Under the pieces are notes generated by a model that did no database searches, was not told where the DNA came from, and saw nothing but the letters and a program-made list of their open reading frames with translations. From Streptosporangium pseudovulgare (lineage in GTDB: Bacteria > Actinomycetota > Actinomycetes > Streptosporangiales > Streptosporangiaceae), in contig NZ_BMQJ01000009.1 in NCBI RefSeq assembly GCF_014648055.1, positions 248,342 to 312,341 on the forward strand: 64,000 nucleotides of DNA, in the 5' to 3' direction. The stretch's first letter is position 1. Each line of letters begins with the position of its first letter. Positions 35,142 through 44,119 of this stretch are shown piece after piece. The translations under genes and the position numbers were made by a program.

Positions 35142-35621
35142 GTGATCGACGAGACCGAGCTGCGGCACCTGCGCCGCTGCGTGGAGCTGGCCGCCGAGGC
35201 CCTGGAGGAGGGGGACGAGCCGTTCGGTTCCGTGCTCGTCGCCGCCGACGGCACCGTCCTCGGCGAGGACCACAACCGGGTGGCCTCCGGCGACCACACC
35301 CGCCACCCCGAGTTCGAGCTGGCGCGCTGGGCCGCGGCGAACATGACCCCCGAGGAGCGGGCGGCCGCGACCGTCTACACCTCGGGCGAGCACTGCCCGA
35401 TGTGCGCCGCCGCGCACGCCTGGGTCGGCCTGGGCCGCATCGTCTACGTGAGCTCCTCCGAGCAGCTGTCGGCCTGGCTCGCCGAGCTCGGGGTCCCCGC
35501 GCCGCCGGTGCGGACCCTGCCGATCCACGAGATCGCCCCGGGCGTCGTCGTGGAGGGTCCGGTCCCCGCCCTGGCGGAACAGGTACACGACCTCCACCGC
35601 CGCTTCCACTCCTCCCGCTGA
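35142..35621 (+). CDS. Cytidine/deoxycytidylate deaminase-family protein (nucleoside deaminase)
   Basis: 159 residues; GTG start with GGGAGG 6 nt upstream. The zinc site is HPEFE (H55, catalytic E57, with P instead of the usual A) and EHCPMC (C85, C88). This matches tRNA-adenosine/guanine deaminase-like enzymes that hydrolytically deaminate a free base or nucleoside; the substrate is unknown. Monocistronic. Confidence 0.88.
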   Translation: MIDETELRHLRRCVELAAEALEEGDEPFGSVLVAADGTVLGEDHNRVASGDHTRHPEFELARWAAANMTPEERAAATVYTSGEHCPMCAAAHAWVGLGRIVYVSSSEQLSAWLAELGVPAPPVRTLPIHEIAPGVVVEGPVPALAEQVHDLHRRFHSSR

Positions 35622-35843
35622 CCCGCTCCTCCCGCCGGCCGCTCGCCCACAGCCCGATATCGTCCATCCGTACGGCGCGGCCGTCCGGGGTCGCGATGGA
35701 TCGGTCTCCTCGGCGACGCGGCCGCCGGAGCAGGTCCGCCGGGGGACGGCATGCGGGTCGCGGACCTCTTCATCGGCGGCACGATGCGCCTCCGCGGCGG
35801 GACCGGCGCACGGGTCTCACAGGATCCCGCCCGAAACGAGAAA

Positions 35844-35874
35844 CGCCCGGCCCCGCGATCTCGCGGTCCGGGCG
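35844..35874 (-). terminator. Terminator of tRNA-Thr
   Basis: CGCCCGG...CCGGGCG with an inner CCGCGA/TCGCGG stem; read leftwards it is followed by GTTTCTCGTTTC. It is 19 bp after the tRNA-Thr 3' end. Confidence 0.75.
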
Positions 35875-35892
35875 ATCTTTCCTGCTGAATGG

Positions 35893-35965
35893 AGCCCCTT
35901 TACGGAATCGAACCGTAGACCTTCTCCTTACCATGGAGACGCTCTGCCGACTGAGCTAAAGGGGC
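35893..35965 (-). tRNA. tRNA-Thr (GGT)
   Basis: 73 nt without CCA. Acceptor GCCCCTT/AAGGGGC, D-arm AGCTCAGTCGGCAGAGC, anticodon stem TCTCC/GGAGA around loop ATGGTAA (GGT), and T-arm TACGGTTCGATTCCGTA. Confidence 0.95.
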
Positions 35966-36163
35966 CTGTCTGCTTCGCTTTCGCGCTTGCCGACAGGTGT
36001 AACCATACACGGCTCCGGACCAGGATGCGAAATCAAACGGGAGCCACCGAATCACGGAGGCCCCGGGGTGTCCGTCCTTAAGTGAACGACAAGTAACCCA
36101 TAAGCGGATCTCCGCAATCTGGACCGGCGACCCCATCCGGACCGACCGAGGAGAACCCCCACC

Positions 36164-36802
36164 ATGGCCCCCGAACTCCTGGGCTTCCAGCTCACCCACC
36201 GCACCATGCGGGGCGACACCCGCCGCCTGGCCACGCTGGCGGCGGAGCTGGCCGAAGGCCGCCAGACCGCCGACCCGGCCCGCGCCCGGGCCGTCTCCGA
36301 ATACGTCAGGGCCCTGTGCACGGGCATCCACCACCATCACACGATGGAGGACCGCGCCCTGTGGCCCGTCATCGAGCGGTCCGCCGGGGCCGAGGTGGAC
36401 CTGCGCGACCTGAGCGACGACCACTCCGCGCTGGACCCGCTGCTGAACGAGATCGACGGCCAGGCCGTCGCGTTCGCCACGACCCGTGACGCCTCCGCCC
36501 TGGCCTCGTCGCTGACCCGGCTCGCCGACATGCTCGACGAGCACATCGAGGAGGAGGAGCGGCTGCTCTTCCCCGTCATCATGAAGTACGTCTCCGCGGC
36601 CGACTGGAAGAAGGTCGAGGACGCGGTCCGCAAGGGCACCAAGGCCAGCGTCGAGCTGCCCAAGATCGAGCAGTACGCCCGGCCCGAGGAACTGGCCCGG
36701 CTGCGCAGGCTGGCCGGGCCTGTGCTGTCGGTGCTGCTCGCGCTGTTCCGCGGCGGCCACCGCCGCCGGCAACGGCTGGTCTTCGGCCCCCTCGCCGGGT
36801 GA
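36164..36802 (+). CDS. Hemerythrin/HHE cation-binding domain protein
   Basis: 212 residues; GAGGAGA precedes the ATG. A four-helix HHE domain is visible: LTHRTMRGDTRRL (H12), GIHHHHTMEDRALWP (metal-binding H and E), DDHSALDP, and DEHIEEEERLLFPVI. These residues would coordinate a di-iron centre that binds oxygen or senses redox/NO. The C-terminal 40 residues contain a hydrophobic stretch (LAGPVLSVLLALF) and a basic tail. Alone in its unit. Confidence 0.88.
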   Translation: MAPELLGFQLTHRTMRGDTRRLATLAAELAEGRQTADPARARAVSEYVRALCTGIHHHHTMEDRALWPVIERSAGAEVDLRDLSDDHSALDPLLNEIDGQAVAFATTRDASALASSLTRLADMLDEHIEEEERLLFPVIMKYVSAADWKKVEDAVRKGTKASVELPKIEQYARPEELARLRRLAGPVLSVLLALFRGGHRRRQRLVFGPLAG

Positions 36803-36889
36803 ACCGGGGGAGCCGGGTGAGCCGGGGGCGAAGGGCCGGGAGCCCGGAGCCGAGGACCGGGAACCGGGTGACCGTACCTGCCCGGCCCG

Positions 36890-39800
36890 TCACCCGCCCG
36901 GACGGATCCCGGGCGAACGGCCGAGGCGGCCCCCGCCCCGGCGGGCCGCCTCGGCCGCCCGGCCGGCCCAGTGCGGGGAGCCGAGCCGCTCGGCGACCCG
37001 CTCCGCCGTGGCGTAGTGGGCGGTCCCGTCCCGGCCCAGCGCCTCGGCGAGGTCGCCCAGGATGTGGGCGACCGGCCCGAGGGTGACCGACCCGCAGTGC
37101 AGCCCGGCAGCCTCGCCGTCCCAGGGCAGCAGCTCCTCGTAGCACCGCTCGGCCGTCGGCCGGTCGCCCAGCGCGACGGCGTTCTCGGCCCGCAGCGCCG
37201 TCTGGATCAGCCAGTAGTAGTCCTTCCTGATCCGCCGGTCCGGCTCCCAGAACGTCCGGGCCTCGTCGAGCCGCCCTTCGGCCACCAGGGCCCGGGTCAG
37301 GATCTCCGAGGTGTCGGACGGGACGAGGCGGTGCATCGCCATGATCTCCGGGACGTCCTGCGGCAGGCCGCCCGCCAGGCGGGCGACGAAGCGGCCCATG
37401 ACGCCCGCGCCGGCCGCGTTGGCGCCGCCGGCCGCCGCCATCCGCTCGGCCGCCGCCGCGTAGGACCGCTCCGCCCCCGCGAAGTCGCCCCCGATCAGCA
37501 GGAGCAGGGTGTCGAGCATCGACAGCACGCTCAGCGCCAGCCCGAGCTGTCCGCCGGTGGAGTGTTCGAGCGCCCGGTCGGCGTGGTGGCGGGCGGCGGC
37601 GAGGTCGCCGCCGCCCAGGCTCACCATGTACAGCGCGTGGTGGCCCTGCATCTCGTAGCCGGGCAGCCCGGCCTCGCCGCCCAGCTCCACCAGCTCCCGG
37701 CCCACCGCCTCCAGCTCGTCGCGCCGGTGCGGCGTCAGCAGGACGAAGTAGCGGGCGTTGAGCGCCAGGCAGACCAGCTCGGCGCGGCCCAGCCGCCGGG
37801 CCAGCCGCAGCGCCTCGGCGCCGGCCCGCTCGCAGGTGTCGTCGTCGTGCCCCTCCAGTTCGAAGGTGAGGGTGGCGAGCAGCCGGCAGCGGGTCTCGTC
37901 GTCGGTCCCGGCGGGGTCCGCCAGCGCCTCCCGGACCGCCGCGACGAACGCCTCGTCGACCTGCCGGTACGGCTGGATCGACCAGGTCACCGGGGCCTCG
38001 TAGCAGGTCAGCGCCCGGGTCATGCCGGTGCCGAGCCGCCGCGCCGCCTCCATCGCCCGCTCCCGGTTGCCCCGGGCGGCCATCACGTCGCCCTCGTGGG
38101 CCTGGACGCCGACCAGACCGCAGAGCAGGTCGAGCCGCCGGTGGTCGTCGTCGCCTCCGACGAGGTCGAGCGCGCCCCGGTAGAGGAACCCCGCCTCCCG
38201 GTAGGCGTGCATGGCCGCCGCCTTCCTGGCCGCCGCCACCACGTACGGCACGGACCGCCCGGCCGTGCCCGGCGTGGCCGCGGCGAGCGCGTGGTGTCCC
38301 AGCGCCGAGACGTCCCCCGGCCGGATCCGCTCCAGCGCGTCGAAGACCCTGCCGTGCAGCCGGGTACGGCGGATGCGGGGGGTGTCCTCGTAGAGCGTCT
38401 CGCGCACCAGCACGTGGGCGAACCGGACCCGGCCCGGGGCGGGCTCGTCCAGCAGCCCGGTGAGCACGCCGGCCTCCATCCCCTCCAGCAGCGCGTCCTC
38501 GTCGGCGCCCGCCATCGCCAGCAGCACGTCCACGTCCACGTCCCGGCCGATGATCGCCGCGTCCCGCAGCGCGGTCTGGGCCGTGGCGGGCAGCCGGGCG
38601 ATCCTGCGCCGGATCAGGTCGCGCACCCCGGGCGGCAGCGCCCTGGCCGCCGCCATCCCGTCCGTGCTGATCAGCCGGGCGGTCTCGGACACGAAGAGGG
38701 GGTTGCCTCCGGTCCGCTCGGCCACCGTACGGGCGATGACCGGGTCCACGTCCAGGCCGGAGCGCTCCCGCAGCAGCCGGGCCACCTCGTCGCCGTCCAG
38801 CCCGCCCAGGTCGAGCCGGTGGGTGTCGTGCCCGGCCAGCGCCGCCCAGGTCGCGCCGAGGTGGTCGGTGGCCTCTGCCGGGCGGTAGGTGGCCAGGAAC
38901 GTGATCCGCGCGGCGGCGGGCCGTACCGCCAGGTGGCGCAGCAGGCCGAGCGTCTCCTCGTCGGCGCGGTGCACGTCCTCCAGGACGACCAGCACGCGGA
39001 CGTCTTCCCGTACGGTCCGCGCCAGGTAGTCCTCCACCGCCCTGGCGAGGTGGAACCGGCCCGTGGCCGGGGCGTCGTCGGTCAGCAGCGGCGCGAGCCG
39101 CGCCGCCACGTCGTCGCCGGGGGGCAGCTCCGCGGTCAGGCGGCGCAGGACCTCGCTCCACGCCCACGCGGGCGGCGCCCCGCCGTCGGTCTCCGGGCAC
39201 TGCCCGGTGGCGGTCAGCCATCCGCGGTCCGCCAGCCTCCGCGCGAACGCGCCGGCCAGGGCGCTCTTGCCCGCCCCCGCCTCGCCGCCCAGCCAGATCG
39301 TGCTCGGCCCGGGGGTTCCGGCGACGGCTTCCAGGCGGGCGAGCTCCGCCGTACGGCCGACCAGGGCGCCCGGCTCCCCCGGCTCCGGGGCGCGCCGCGC
39401 GGCGGGGGACGGGGCGGGCGCGTCCCGGCGGGGGAAGACGGCCACCCCCCGGCCGCGCGGGGGGACGTCGGAGTCGCGGCGGCGCGGGAGCGCGGCCCGT
39501 TCCCGGGGGCGCAGCGAGTCGGCGTGGCGCAGGATGTCGGCCTCCAGCGCGCGTAGCGCGGGCCCGGGATCGACCCCCAGTTCGTCGGCGAGGGTCGCGC
39601 GGGCCCGGCGCAGCGCGGCCAGCGCGTCGGCCTGCCGTCCGGCCCGGTAGTGCGCCAGCGCGAGCAGCCGGACGGCGTTCTCCCGCAGCGGATGGGCGCG
39701 GACGTGCCGTTCGAGCTCGATCCCGGCCTCGCGGCCGAGCGCCAGCAACGCCTCGGCCCGGTGCTCCACCGCGACCAGGCGCAGTTCCTCCAGCCGCGCC

Positions 39801-40261
39801 GCCTCCGGTTCGGCCCACCGCTCGTCGGCGAACTCGGCGTAGGCCGGCCCCTGCCACAGGGCCAGTGCCCGGTCCGCGAGGTCGAGCGCCCGGTCCCCGT
39901 CGTCCTCGGCGAGGGCGGCCGCGGCCGACTCGATCAGTCCCGGCAGCAGCCAGGCGTCCACCCGCTCCGGTTCTAGGCGGAGACGGTAGCCCGGCGCGGC
40001 GCTCACCAGGACGGCGGCGGGCGCCCGGGGCGGGCGGTCGGGTTCGAGGGCCCTGCGCAGGTTGGACACGTACACCTGGAGGGCGGCCAGGGCTCTGGGA
40101 GGGGGCTGCCCGCGCCAGAGGTCGTCGATGAAACGATCGGTGGAGACCACGTGCCCGCCCGCGGCGACGAGCCGGGCCACCACGGCTCGCTGCCGGAAGG
40201 GCCCGAGGTCCGCCCGACGACCGTTGATCTCCGCCTGGAGCGGACCGAGAACACGCAACAT
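36890..40261 (-). CDS. SARP/BTAD-family giant regulator with AAA ATPase and TPR region
   Basis: 1123 residues. An OmpR-like winged helix (residues 1-90: MLRVLGPLQAEINGRRADLG, PPPRALAALQVYVSNLRRAL) is followed by the BTAD domain (95-240: VDAWLLPGLI, LGVDPGPALRALE), then an ATPase with Walker A LGGEAGAGKSA (about 325) and Walker B-like VRVLVVLEDVHRADE, and a TPR-like helical C-terminal half. AfsR-like regulators of this build activate secondary metabolism. The ATG has no Shine-Dalgarno and is probably leaderless. Divergent from a small hypothetical gene. Confidence 0.92.
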   Translation of the reverse strand: MLRVLGPLQAEINGRRADLGPFRQRAVVARLVAAGGHVVSTDRFIDDLWRGQPPPRALAALQVYVSNLRRALEPDRPPRAPAAVLVSAAPGYRLRLEPERVDAWLLPGLIESAAAALAEDDGDRALDLADRALALWQGPAYAEFADERWAEPEAARLEELRLVAVEHRAEALLALGREAGIELERHVRAHPLRENAVRLLALAHYRAGRQADALAALRRARATLADELGVDPGPALRALEADILRHADSLRPRERAALPRRRDSDVPPRGRGVAVFPRRDAPAPSPAARRAPEPGEPGALVGRTAELARLEAVAGTPGPSTIWLGGEAGAGKSALAGAFARRLADRGWLTATGQCPETDGGAPPAWAWSEVLRRLTAELPPGDDVAARLAPLLTDDAPATGRFHLARAVEDYLARTVREDVRVLVVLEDVHRADEETLGLLRHLAVRPAAARITFLATYRPAEATDHLGATWAALAGHDTHRLDLGGLDGDEVARLLRERSGLDVDPVIARTVAERTGGNPLFVSETARLISTDGMAAARALPPGVRDLIRRRIARLPATAQTALRDAAIIGRDVDVDVLLAMAGADEDALLEGMEAGVLTGLLDEPAPGRVRFAHVLVRETLYEDTPRIRRTRLHGRVFDALERIRPGDVSALGHHALAAATPGTAGRSVPYVVAAARKAAAMHAYREAGFLYRGALDLVGGDDDHRRLDLLCGLVGVQAHEGDVMAARGNRERAMEAARRLGTGMTRALTCYEAPVTWSIQPYRQVDEAFVAAVREALADPAGTDDETRCRLLATLTFELEGHDDDTCERAGAEALRLARRLGRAELVCLALNARYFVLLTPHRRDELEAVGRELVELGGEAGLPGYEMQGHHALYMVSLGGGDLAAARHHADRALEHSTGGQLGLALSVLSMLDTLLLLIGGDFAGAERSYAAAAERMAAAGGANAAGAGVMGRFVARLAGGLPQDVPEIMAMHRLVPSDTSEILTRALVAEGRLDEARTFWEPDRRIRKDYYWLIQTALRAENAVALGDRPTAERCYEELLPWDGEAAGLHCGSVTLGPVAHILGDLAEALGRDGTAHYATAERVAERLGSPHWAGRAAEAARRGGGRLGRSPGIRPGG

Positions 40262-40370
40262 AGCAGGGGCAGCGTAAGCGGTCCGGATTGCCGATGGATT
40301 GACGTCGTCCGGCAGCATGATTCCGTACGGCACCGGGATTCGGCCCGGGGATTCGACAGCGAGGAGCGAG

Positions 40371-40682
40371 ATGCCGCACGACCGGCGCGTGGAGACGATC
40401 CGGGCGCTCGACGAGAGCGACCGGCGGCACTGGTACTGGCACGGCGTGGACGGCGACGGCCACGTGTGGCTGTTCGAGGCCGTCATCGACGACGGCGGGG
40501 AGTACTGGCCGGTCAGGCATGCCGAGCTGGGGTCCGACGGGGTGGCCCGAAGGTACTCGTGGCGGCACATCGAGGACGAGCACGGCTTCCTGGCCGAGGG
40601 CCCGATCTATCCCGACGACTTCGGCCTGAACCAGGTGACCGCCGAGGAGTTCGCCACGCTGTGGGCCGCGCTCGACCGCTGA
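40371..40682 (+). CDS. Hypothetical protein (103 aa)
   Basis: ATG with GAGGAG (40361-40366). The sequence is acidic and aromatic: RRHWYWHGVDGDGHVWLFEA, DDGGEYWPVRHAELG, RHIEDEHGFLAEGPI. A soluble beta-rich protein is likely; no family recognised. Divergent from the SARP regulator and followed by a convergent TetR gene. Confidence 0.75.
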   Translation: MPHDRRVETIRALDESDRRHWYWHGVDGDGHVWLFEAVIDDGGEYWPVRHAELGSDGVARRYSWRHIEDEHGFLAEGPIYPDDFGLNQVTAEEFATLWAALDR

Positions 40683-40756
40683 CACGCCGGACGGCGACGG
40701 CGGGAGGCGGGGGCACGGACGAGGAGAACGGACGAGGCGAGCGGAGGCGGGGGACC

Positions 40757-41344
40757 TCACCTCTTCCGGGTGACGACTCCGTTCTCGAAGGTCCGGATCA
40801 CGGTCGAGGTGACGCCGTGGCGGGGCAGCTGCCCCTTCTCGGCGGCCTCCCAGCCGGTGTAGACGAGCGCCCAGAGCACCTGCTGGATCCACTCCGCGCC
40901 GAGTTCGGGGTCGAAGACCCCCTCGGCCTGACCGCGTTCGATGAGGCCGATCGTGGTCGGCACCGACGGGTCGGGCTCGAACGGGTCGGGTTCGGAGCAG
41001 CCCGCCTCCTCCAGCACGCGCGGGTCGCCGAACAGGAACGCCAGCCGGTCGCCGACGTCCACCATGGCCGCGATCAGCCTGCGCATGGCCTCCAGCGGCG
41101 GCCCCTGGTCGATCGCCGCCTCCGCCGTCGAACGCTCGACCACCCGGAAGGAGTCGGCGACGGCCGCGTCGACGAGCACCTTGCGGTCGGGGAAGTAGCG
41201 GTGCAGCGTGCTGCGGCCGACCTGGGCGGCCTCGGCGATGTCGGCCAGGGTGGCGCCGCGGTCGCGGGCGAGGACCGAGGCCGCGGCGCCGAGGATGGCG
41301 CGGCGCGTGCGGCTGCGGGTTCCGGACTCCGGGGTGTCGCTCAC
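40757..41344 (-). CDS. TetR repressor of the adjacent ABC exporter
   Basis: 195 residues from GTG 41344; TACTCT stands 6 nt before it, so the transcript is probably leaderless. HTH: RTRRAILGAAASVLARDRGA, then LADIAEAAQVGRSTLHRYFPDRKVL. The ligand domain has an acidic Pro-rich loop (EPDPFEPDPSVP). Divergent from the drrAB-like genes with two mirrored operator copies between, which fits a drug-responsive repressor. Confidence 0.9.
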   Translation of the reverse strand: MSDTPESGTRSRTRRAILGAAASVLARDRGATLADIAEAAQVGRSTLHRYFPDRKVLVDAAVADSFRVVERSTAEAAIDQGPPLEAMRRLIAAMVDVGDRLAFLFGDPRVLEEAGCSEPDPFEPDPSVPTTIGLIERGQAEGVFDPELGAEWIQQVLWALVYTGWEAAEKGQLPRHGVTSTVIRTFENGVVTRKR

Positions 41345-41366
41345 CCGCGAAGAGTAGCACCACGCC

Positions 41367-41417
41367 CCATAACGAGATATCGGTGCTTGTTTTTGAGACA
41401 CCGAAGTCTCATTATGG
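41367..41417. promoter_or_regulatory. Mirrored double operator between tetR and ABC exporter
   Basis: CCATAACGAGATATCGGTGC (41367-41386) and the reverse complement of 41398-41417 (CCATAATGAGACTTCGGTGT) agree at 16 of 20 positions. The right copy also contains the tight inverted repeat TGAGAC/GTCTCA (41394-41411) and ends 4 bp before the ABC start codon. Binding would block both promoters. Confidence 0.75.
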
Positions 41418-41421
41418 AGCG

Positions 41422-42414
41422 ATGACATCCTTCGCAGTCGTCGCCGAGGGGTTGCGCAAGCGCTACGGCGACGCCGACGCCCTCGACGGATTCGACCTGA
41501 CCGTGCCGGAGGGCACGGTGTACGGCCTGCTCGGGCCGAACGGCGCCGGGAAGACCACGGCCGTCCGGATCCTGACCACGCTGCTGCGCCCCGACGAGGG
41601 CCGCGCCGTCGTCGCCGGGTTCGACGTGGTCACGCAGCCCGACCGGGTACGGCACGCCATCGGCCTCGCCGGGCAGCAGCCGACCGTGGACGAGATCCTC
41701 ACCGGCCGGGAGAACCTGGAGATGTGGGGGCGGCTCCGCCACCTCGGCGCGGCCGCCGCCCGCCGCCGGGCCGGGGAACTGCTGGAGCGGTTCGGACTGG
41801 CCGAGGCGGCCGGGAAGCGGGTCAGGCACTACTCCGGCGGCATGCGCCGCCGCCTCGACCTGGCCGCCGCCTTCGTCCTGGCCCCGCGCGTGCTGTTCCT
41901 CGACGAGCCCACCACCGGCCTGGACCCGCGCAACCGCAACGAGGTGTGGCAGACCGTACGCGGCCTGGCCGAGGCGGGCAGCACGGTGCTGATGACCACG
42001 CAGTACCTGTTCGAGGCCGACCGGCTCGCCCATCGGATCGCGGTGGTCGACGCGGGCCGGGTGATCGCCGAGGACACCCCCGAGCGGCTCAAGTCCGCGG
42101 TCGGCGGCGACCACGTCGACCTGGTCCTGCGCCACGCCGCCGACCTGGCCGAGGCCGCGCGCGTCCTGGCCGGGGCCGCCGGCGCCGAACCGGTGGCCGA
42201 CCACGACACCCGGCGCCTGACCGTCCCCGTCCGCGACCGGATCGGCGCCCTGACACGGATCATGCGGGAGCTGCAGGAGCGCGGCGTCGAGGTGGAGGAC
42301 GTCACCCTGCGCCGCCCGACGCTGGACGAGGTGTTCCTCAGCATCACCGGTGCCAACAGCACCAATGGCACCAACGGCGTCACCGCCGTCACCGGAGAGG
42401 GGACCGCGGCATGA
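41422..42414 (+). CDS. DrrA-type ABC exporter ATPase
   Basis: 330 residues. Walker A GPNGAGKTT (38-46), signature YSGGMRRRLDLA, Walker B VLFLDEPTTGLDPR and an H-loop replaced by MTTQYL (the usual TH is TQ, as is common in DrrA-type ATPases). The C-terminal DrrA extension ends RRPTLDEVFLSITG. A short STNGTNG linker closes the protein. It energises export by the overlapping permease (ATGA). Regulated by the divergent TetR. Confidence 0.92.
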   Translation: MTSFAVVAEGLRKRYGDADALDGFDLTVPEGTVYGLLGPNGAGKTTAVRILTTLLRPDEGRAVVAGFDVVTQPDRVRHAIGLAGQQPTVDEILTGRENLEMWGRLRHLGAAAARRRAGELLERFGLAEAAGKRVRHYSGGMRRRLDLAAAFVLAPRVLFLDEPTTGLDPRNRNEVWQTVRGLAEAGSTVLMTTQYLFEADRLAHRIAVVDAGRVIAEDTPERLKSAVGGDHVDLVLRHAADLAEAARVLAGAAGAEPVADHDTRRLTVPVRDRIGALTRIMRELQERGVEVEDVTLRRPTLDEVFLSITGANSTNGTNGVTAVTGEGTAA

Positions 42415-43241
42415 CCGCCCTCCCCCTCACCCCCGCCCTCCCCCGCACGCGCCGCGAGCGGCTGCGCTGGACGCTGGCCGACGGGTGGACGATCGCCCGG
42501 AGCAACCTCGTCCACTGGACGCGCAACCCCGCCGCCGTCCTCAACGCGCTGCTGTACCCGATCGTGATGGTGCTGCTGTTCGGCTACGTCTTCGGCAGCG
42601 CGATGAACGTCGCCGGGGGCGGCGACTACCGGGAGTTCCTGATGCCCGGGATGTACGCCCAGTCGATGACCATGGGCGTGATGACCACCATGATCATCAT
42701 CGCCACCGGCTCCGCCCGCGGCGTCACCGACCGGTTCCGCTCGATGCCGATCTCCCAGGCCGCGGTGGTGCTGGGCCGCTCCTTCGCCGACATGGTCAAC
42801 TCCGTGCTGGAGCTGGCCGTCCTGCTCGCCTGCGGCCTGGTGGTCGGCTGGGGCTGGCACCGGGGCGCGGGCGCCGCCCTGGCCGCCGTCGGCCTGCTGC
42901 TCCTGTTGCGCTTCGCGCTCATCTGGGTCGGCATCTACGTCGGGCTGGCGCTCACCCCCGAGTCGGCGAGCGCGGCCTGGATGCCGCTGCTGCCGATCAC
43001 CATGCTCGCCGACACCTTCGTCTCCCCCGCCCTGATGCCCGGCTGGATGAGGGTGATCGCCGAATGGAACCCGCTGTCGGCCACGGTGGCCGCCTGCCGG
43101 GAGCTGTTCGGCAACCCGGGCTGGGGCGGCGACTCCTGGGCCGCCCAGCACGCGCTGTGGCTGGCGATCGGCTGGCCGGCGCTGATCACGCTGGTCTTCC
43201 TGCCGCTGTCGGCACGCCGCTACCGGCGGCTGAACCGCTGA
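42411..43241 (+). CDS. ABC-2 type (DrrB-like) permease
   Basis: 276 residues with six membrane segments; WTIARSNLVHWTRNPAAVLN precedes the first (LLYPIVMVLLFGYVFGSAM). The family motif around GVTDRFRSMPISQAAVVLGR is typical of drug/lipid exporters of the daunorubicin-resistance type. Overlaps the ATPase by 4 bp. Confidence 0.92.
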   Translation: MTALPLTPALPRTRRERLRWTLADGWTIARSNLVHWTRNPAAVLNALLYPIVMVLLFGYVFGSAMNVAGGGDYREFLMPGMYAQSMTMGVMTTMIIIATGSARGVTDRFRSMPISQAAVVLGRSFADMVNSVLELAVLLACGLVVGWGWHRGAGAALAAVGLLLLLRFALIWVGIYVGLALTPESASAAWMPLLPITMLADTFVSPALMPGWMRVIAEWNPLSATVAACRELFGNPGWGGDSWAAQHALWLAIGWPALITLVFLPLSARRYRRLNR

Positions 43242-43321
43242 TCCCCCGCCCCGGCGGCCCGAGGACGTCGCCGGGGCCGACGCCGCGGTCCCGCGCGGGG
43301 AGGGGCATAGCCTGTCCTCCC

Positions 43322-43858
43322 GTGAGCATCGAGGTGATCTACGACGAGCGTCTCCGCGCCGTCCCGGCCGACCGGGAAGCCTACGCCGCCATGGTCGACG
43401 GGATGAAGGCGGACCTGGCGCGGCTGGACGCGGAGGGGGCGGCCGATCCGGCCGAGGTGTTCCGGCTGCTGCGGCGCGTCGGTTTCGGCCTGGTCGTCCT
43501 CGGCGAGTACGGCGAGGCCGTCTCCCACCTGGAGCGCGCGCTGCTCCTGGCGGGAGAGAGTCCCGCCGCGCTGACGGCCGTACGGATCAATCTCGCCGAC
43601 GCCCACCGTTACGCGGACGACCTCGTCCGTGCCGAGCCGCTCTACCTGGAGGCGCTCGCGACCGCCCCGCCGGACATGCGCGACTTCGCCCTCCAGCACC
43701 TGGCCAAGCACCGCATCGACCAGAACCGCCTGGACGAGGCGGAGTCCCTGCTCCGCGAGACGCTGGAACTGCGCGAGGCCAAAGGGGACCCGGAGCTGAT
43801 CGCGTCGACGGAACGCGCCCTCGCCCACTGCCGCCGCCGCACCGAGAGCCCGGACTGA
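43322..43858 (+). CDS. Tetratricopeptide-repeat protein
   Basis: 178 residues from GTG. Three to four TPR-like helix pairs: LGEYGEAVSHLERALLLAGE, TAVRINLADAHRYADDLVRA, PLYLEALATAPP, DQNRLDEAESLLRETLELRE. Probably a scaffold; no other domain. The stop codon is part of the following terminator hairpin. Confidence 0.8.
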   Translation: MSIEVIYDERLRAVPADREAYAAMVDGMKADLARLDAEGAADPAEVFRLLRRVGFGLVVLGEYGEAVSHLERALLLAGESPAALTAVRINLADAHRYADDLVRAEPLYLEALATAPPDMRDFALQHLAKHRIDQNRLDEAESLLRETLELREAKGDPELIASTERALAHCRRRTESPD

Positions 43859-43895
43859 GACCTCCGGACGGCGTTCACGTCCGCTCGGAGGTCTC
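43857..43895 (+). terminator. Hairpin GAGACCTCCG...CGGAGGTCTC
   Basis: A 10-bp perfect stem with an inner ACG/CGT pairing, overlapping the TGA of the TPR gene. The same stem sequence recurs at 48482-48522. Confidence 0.75.
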
Positions 43896-44036
43896 GTTCG
43901 ACCAGCGGTCACCGGCGCGGCAGGCAACGCTTCGGCTCCGTTCCCCGGCTCTCCTTCGCGCGGGAGGCTTCGGCGCGGGCGAATACGGCCGGACCCGGTG
44001 GCGCTTCCCGTGACCTACCTGGTGCGGTGCGTCTGG

Positions 44037-44093
44037 CTACCGTCACGTTGACGGATTTGCCGTGAAGAGGATCGGCCTAACTTCGGTGGCACC
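44037..44093 (+). promoter_or_regulatory. Shared promoter block, copy A
   Basis: CTACCGTCACGTTGACGGAT contains the perfect palindrome CCGTCA-CGT-TGACGG (44040-44054); TAACTTCGGTGGCAC follows at 44078. Copy B before the membrane-protein gene at 47917 has the same elements with identical spacing (41 bp). Confidence 0.75.
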
Positions 44094-44119
44094 TGAAAGA
44101 ACATCGAAAGGGGCAGGTC

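Noticed and set aside
36579-41363. Very long minus-strand open frame of about 1,590 codons
   Set aside because: It is the Arg/Gly/Ala-rich shadow of the SARP gene in another frame; the other frame has all family motifs.
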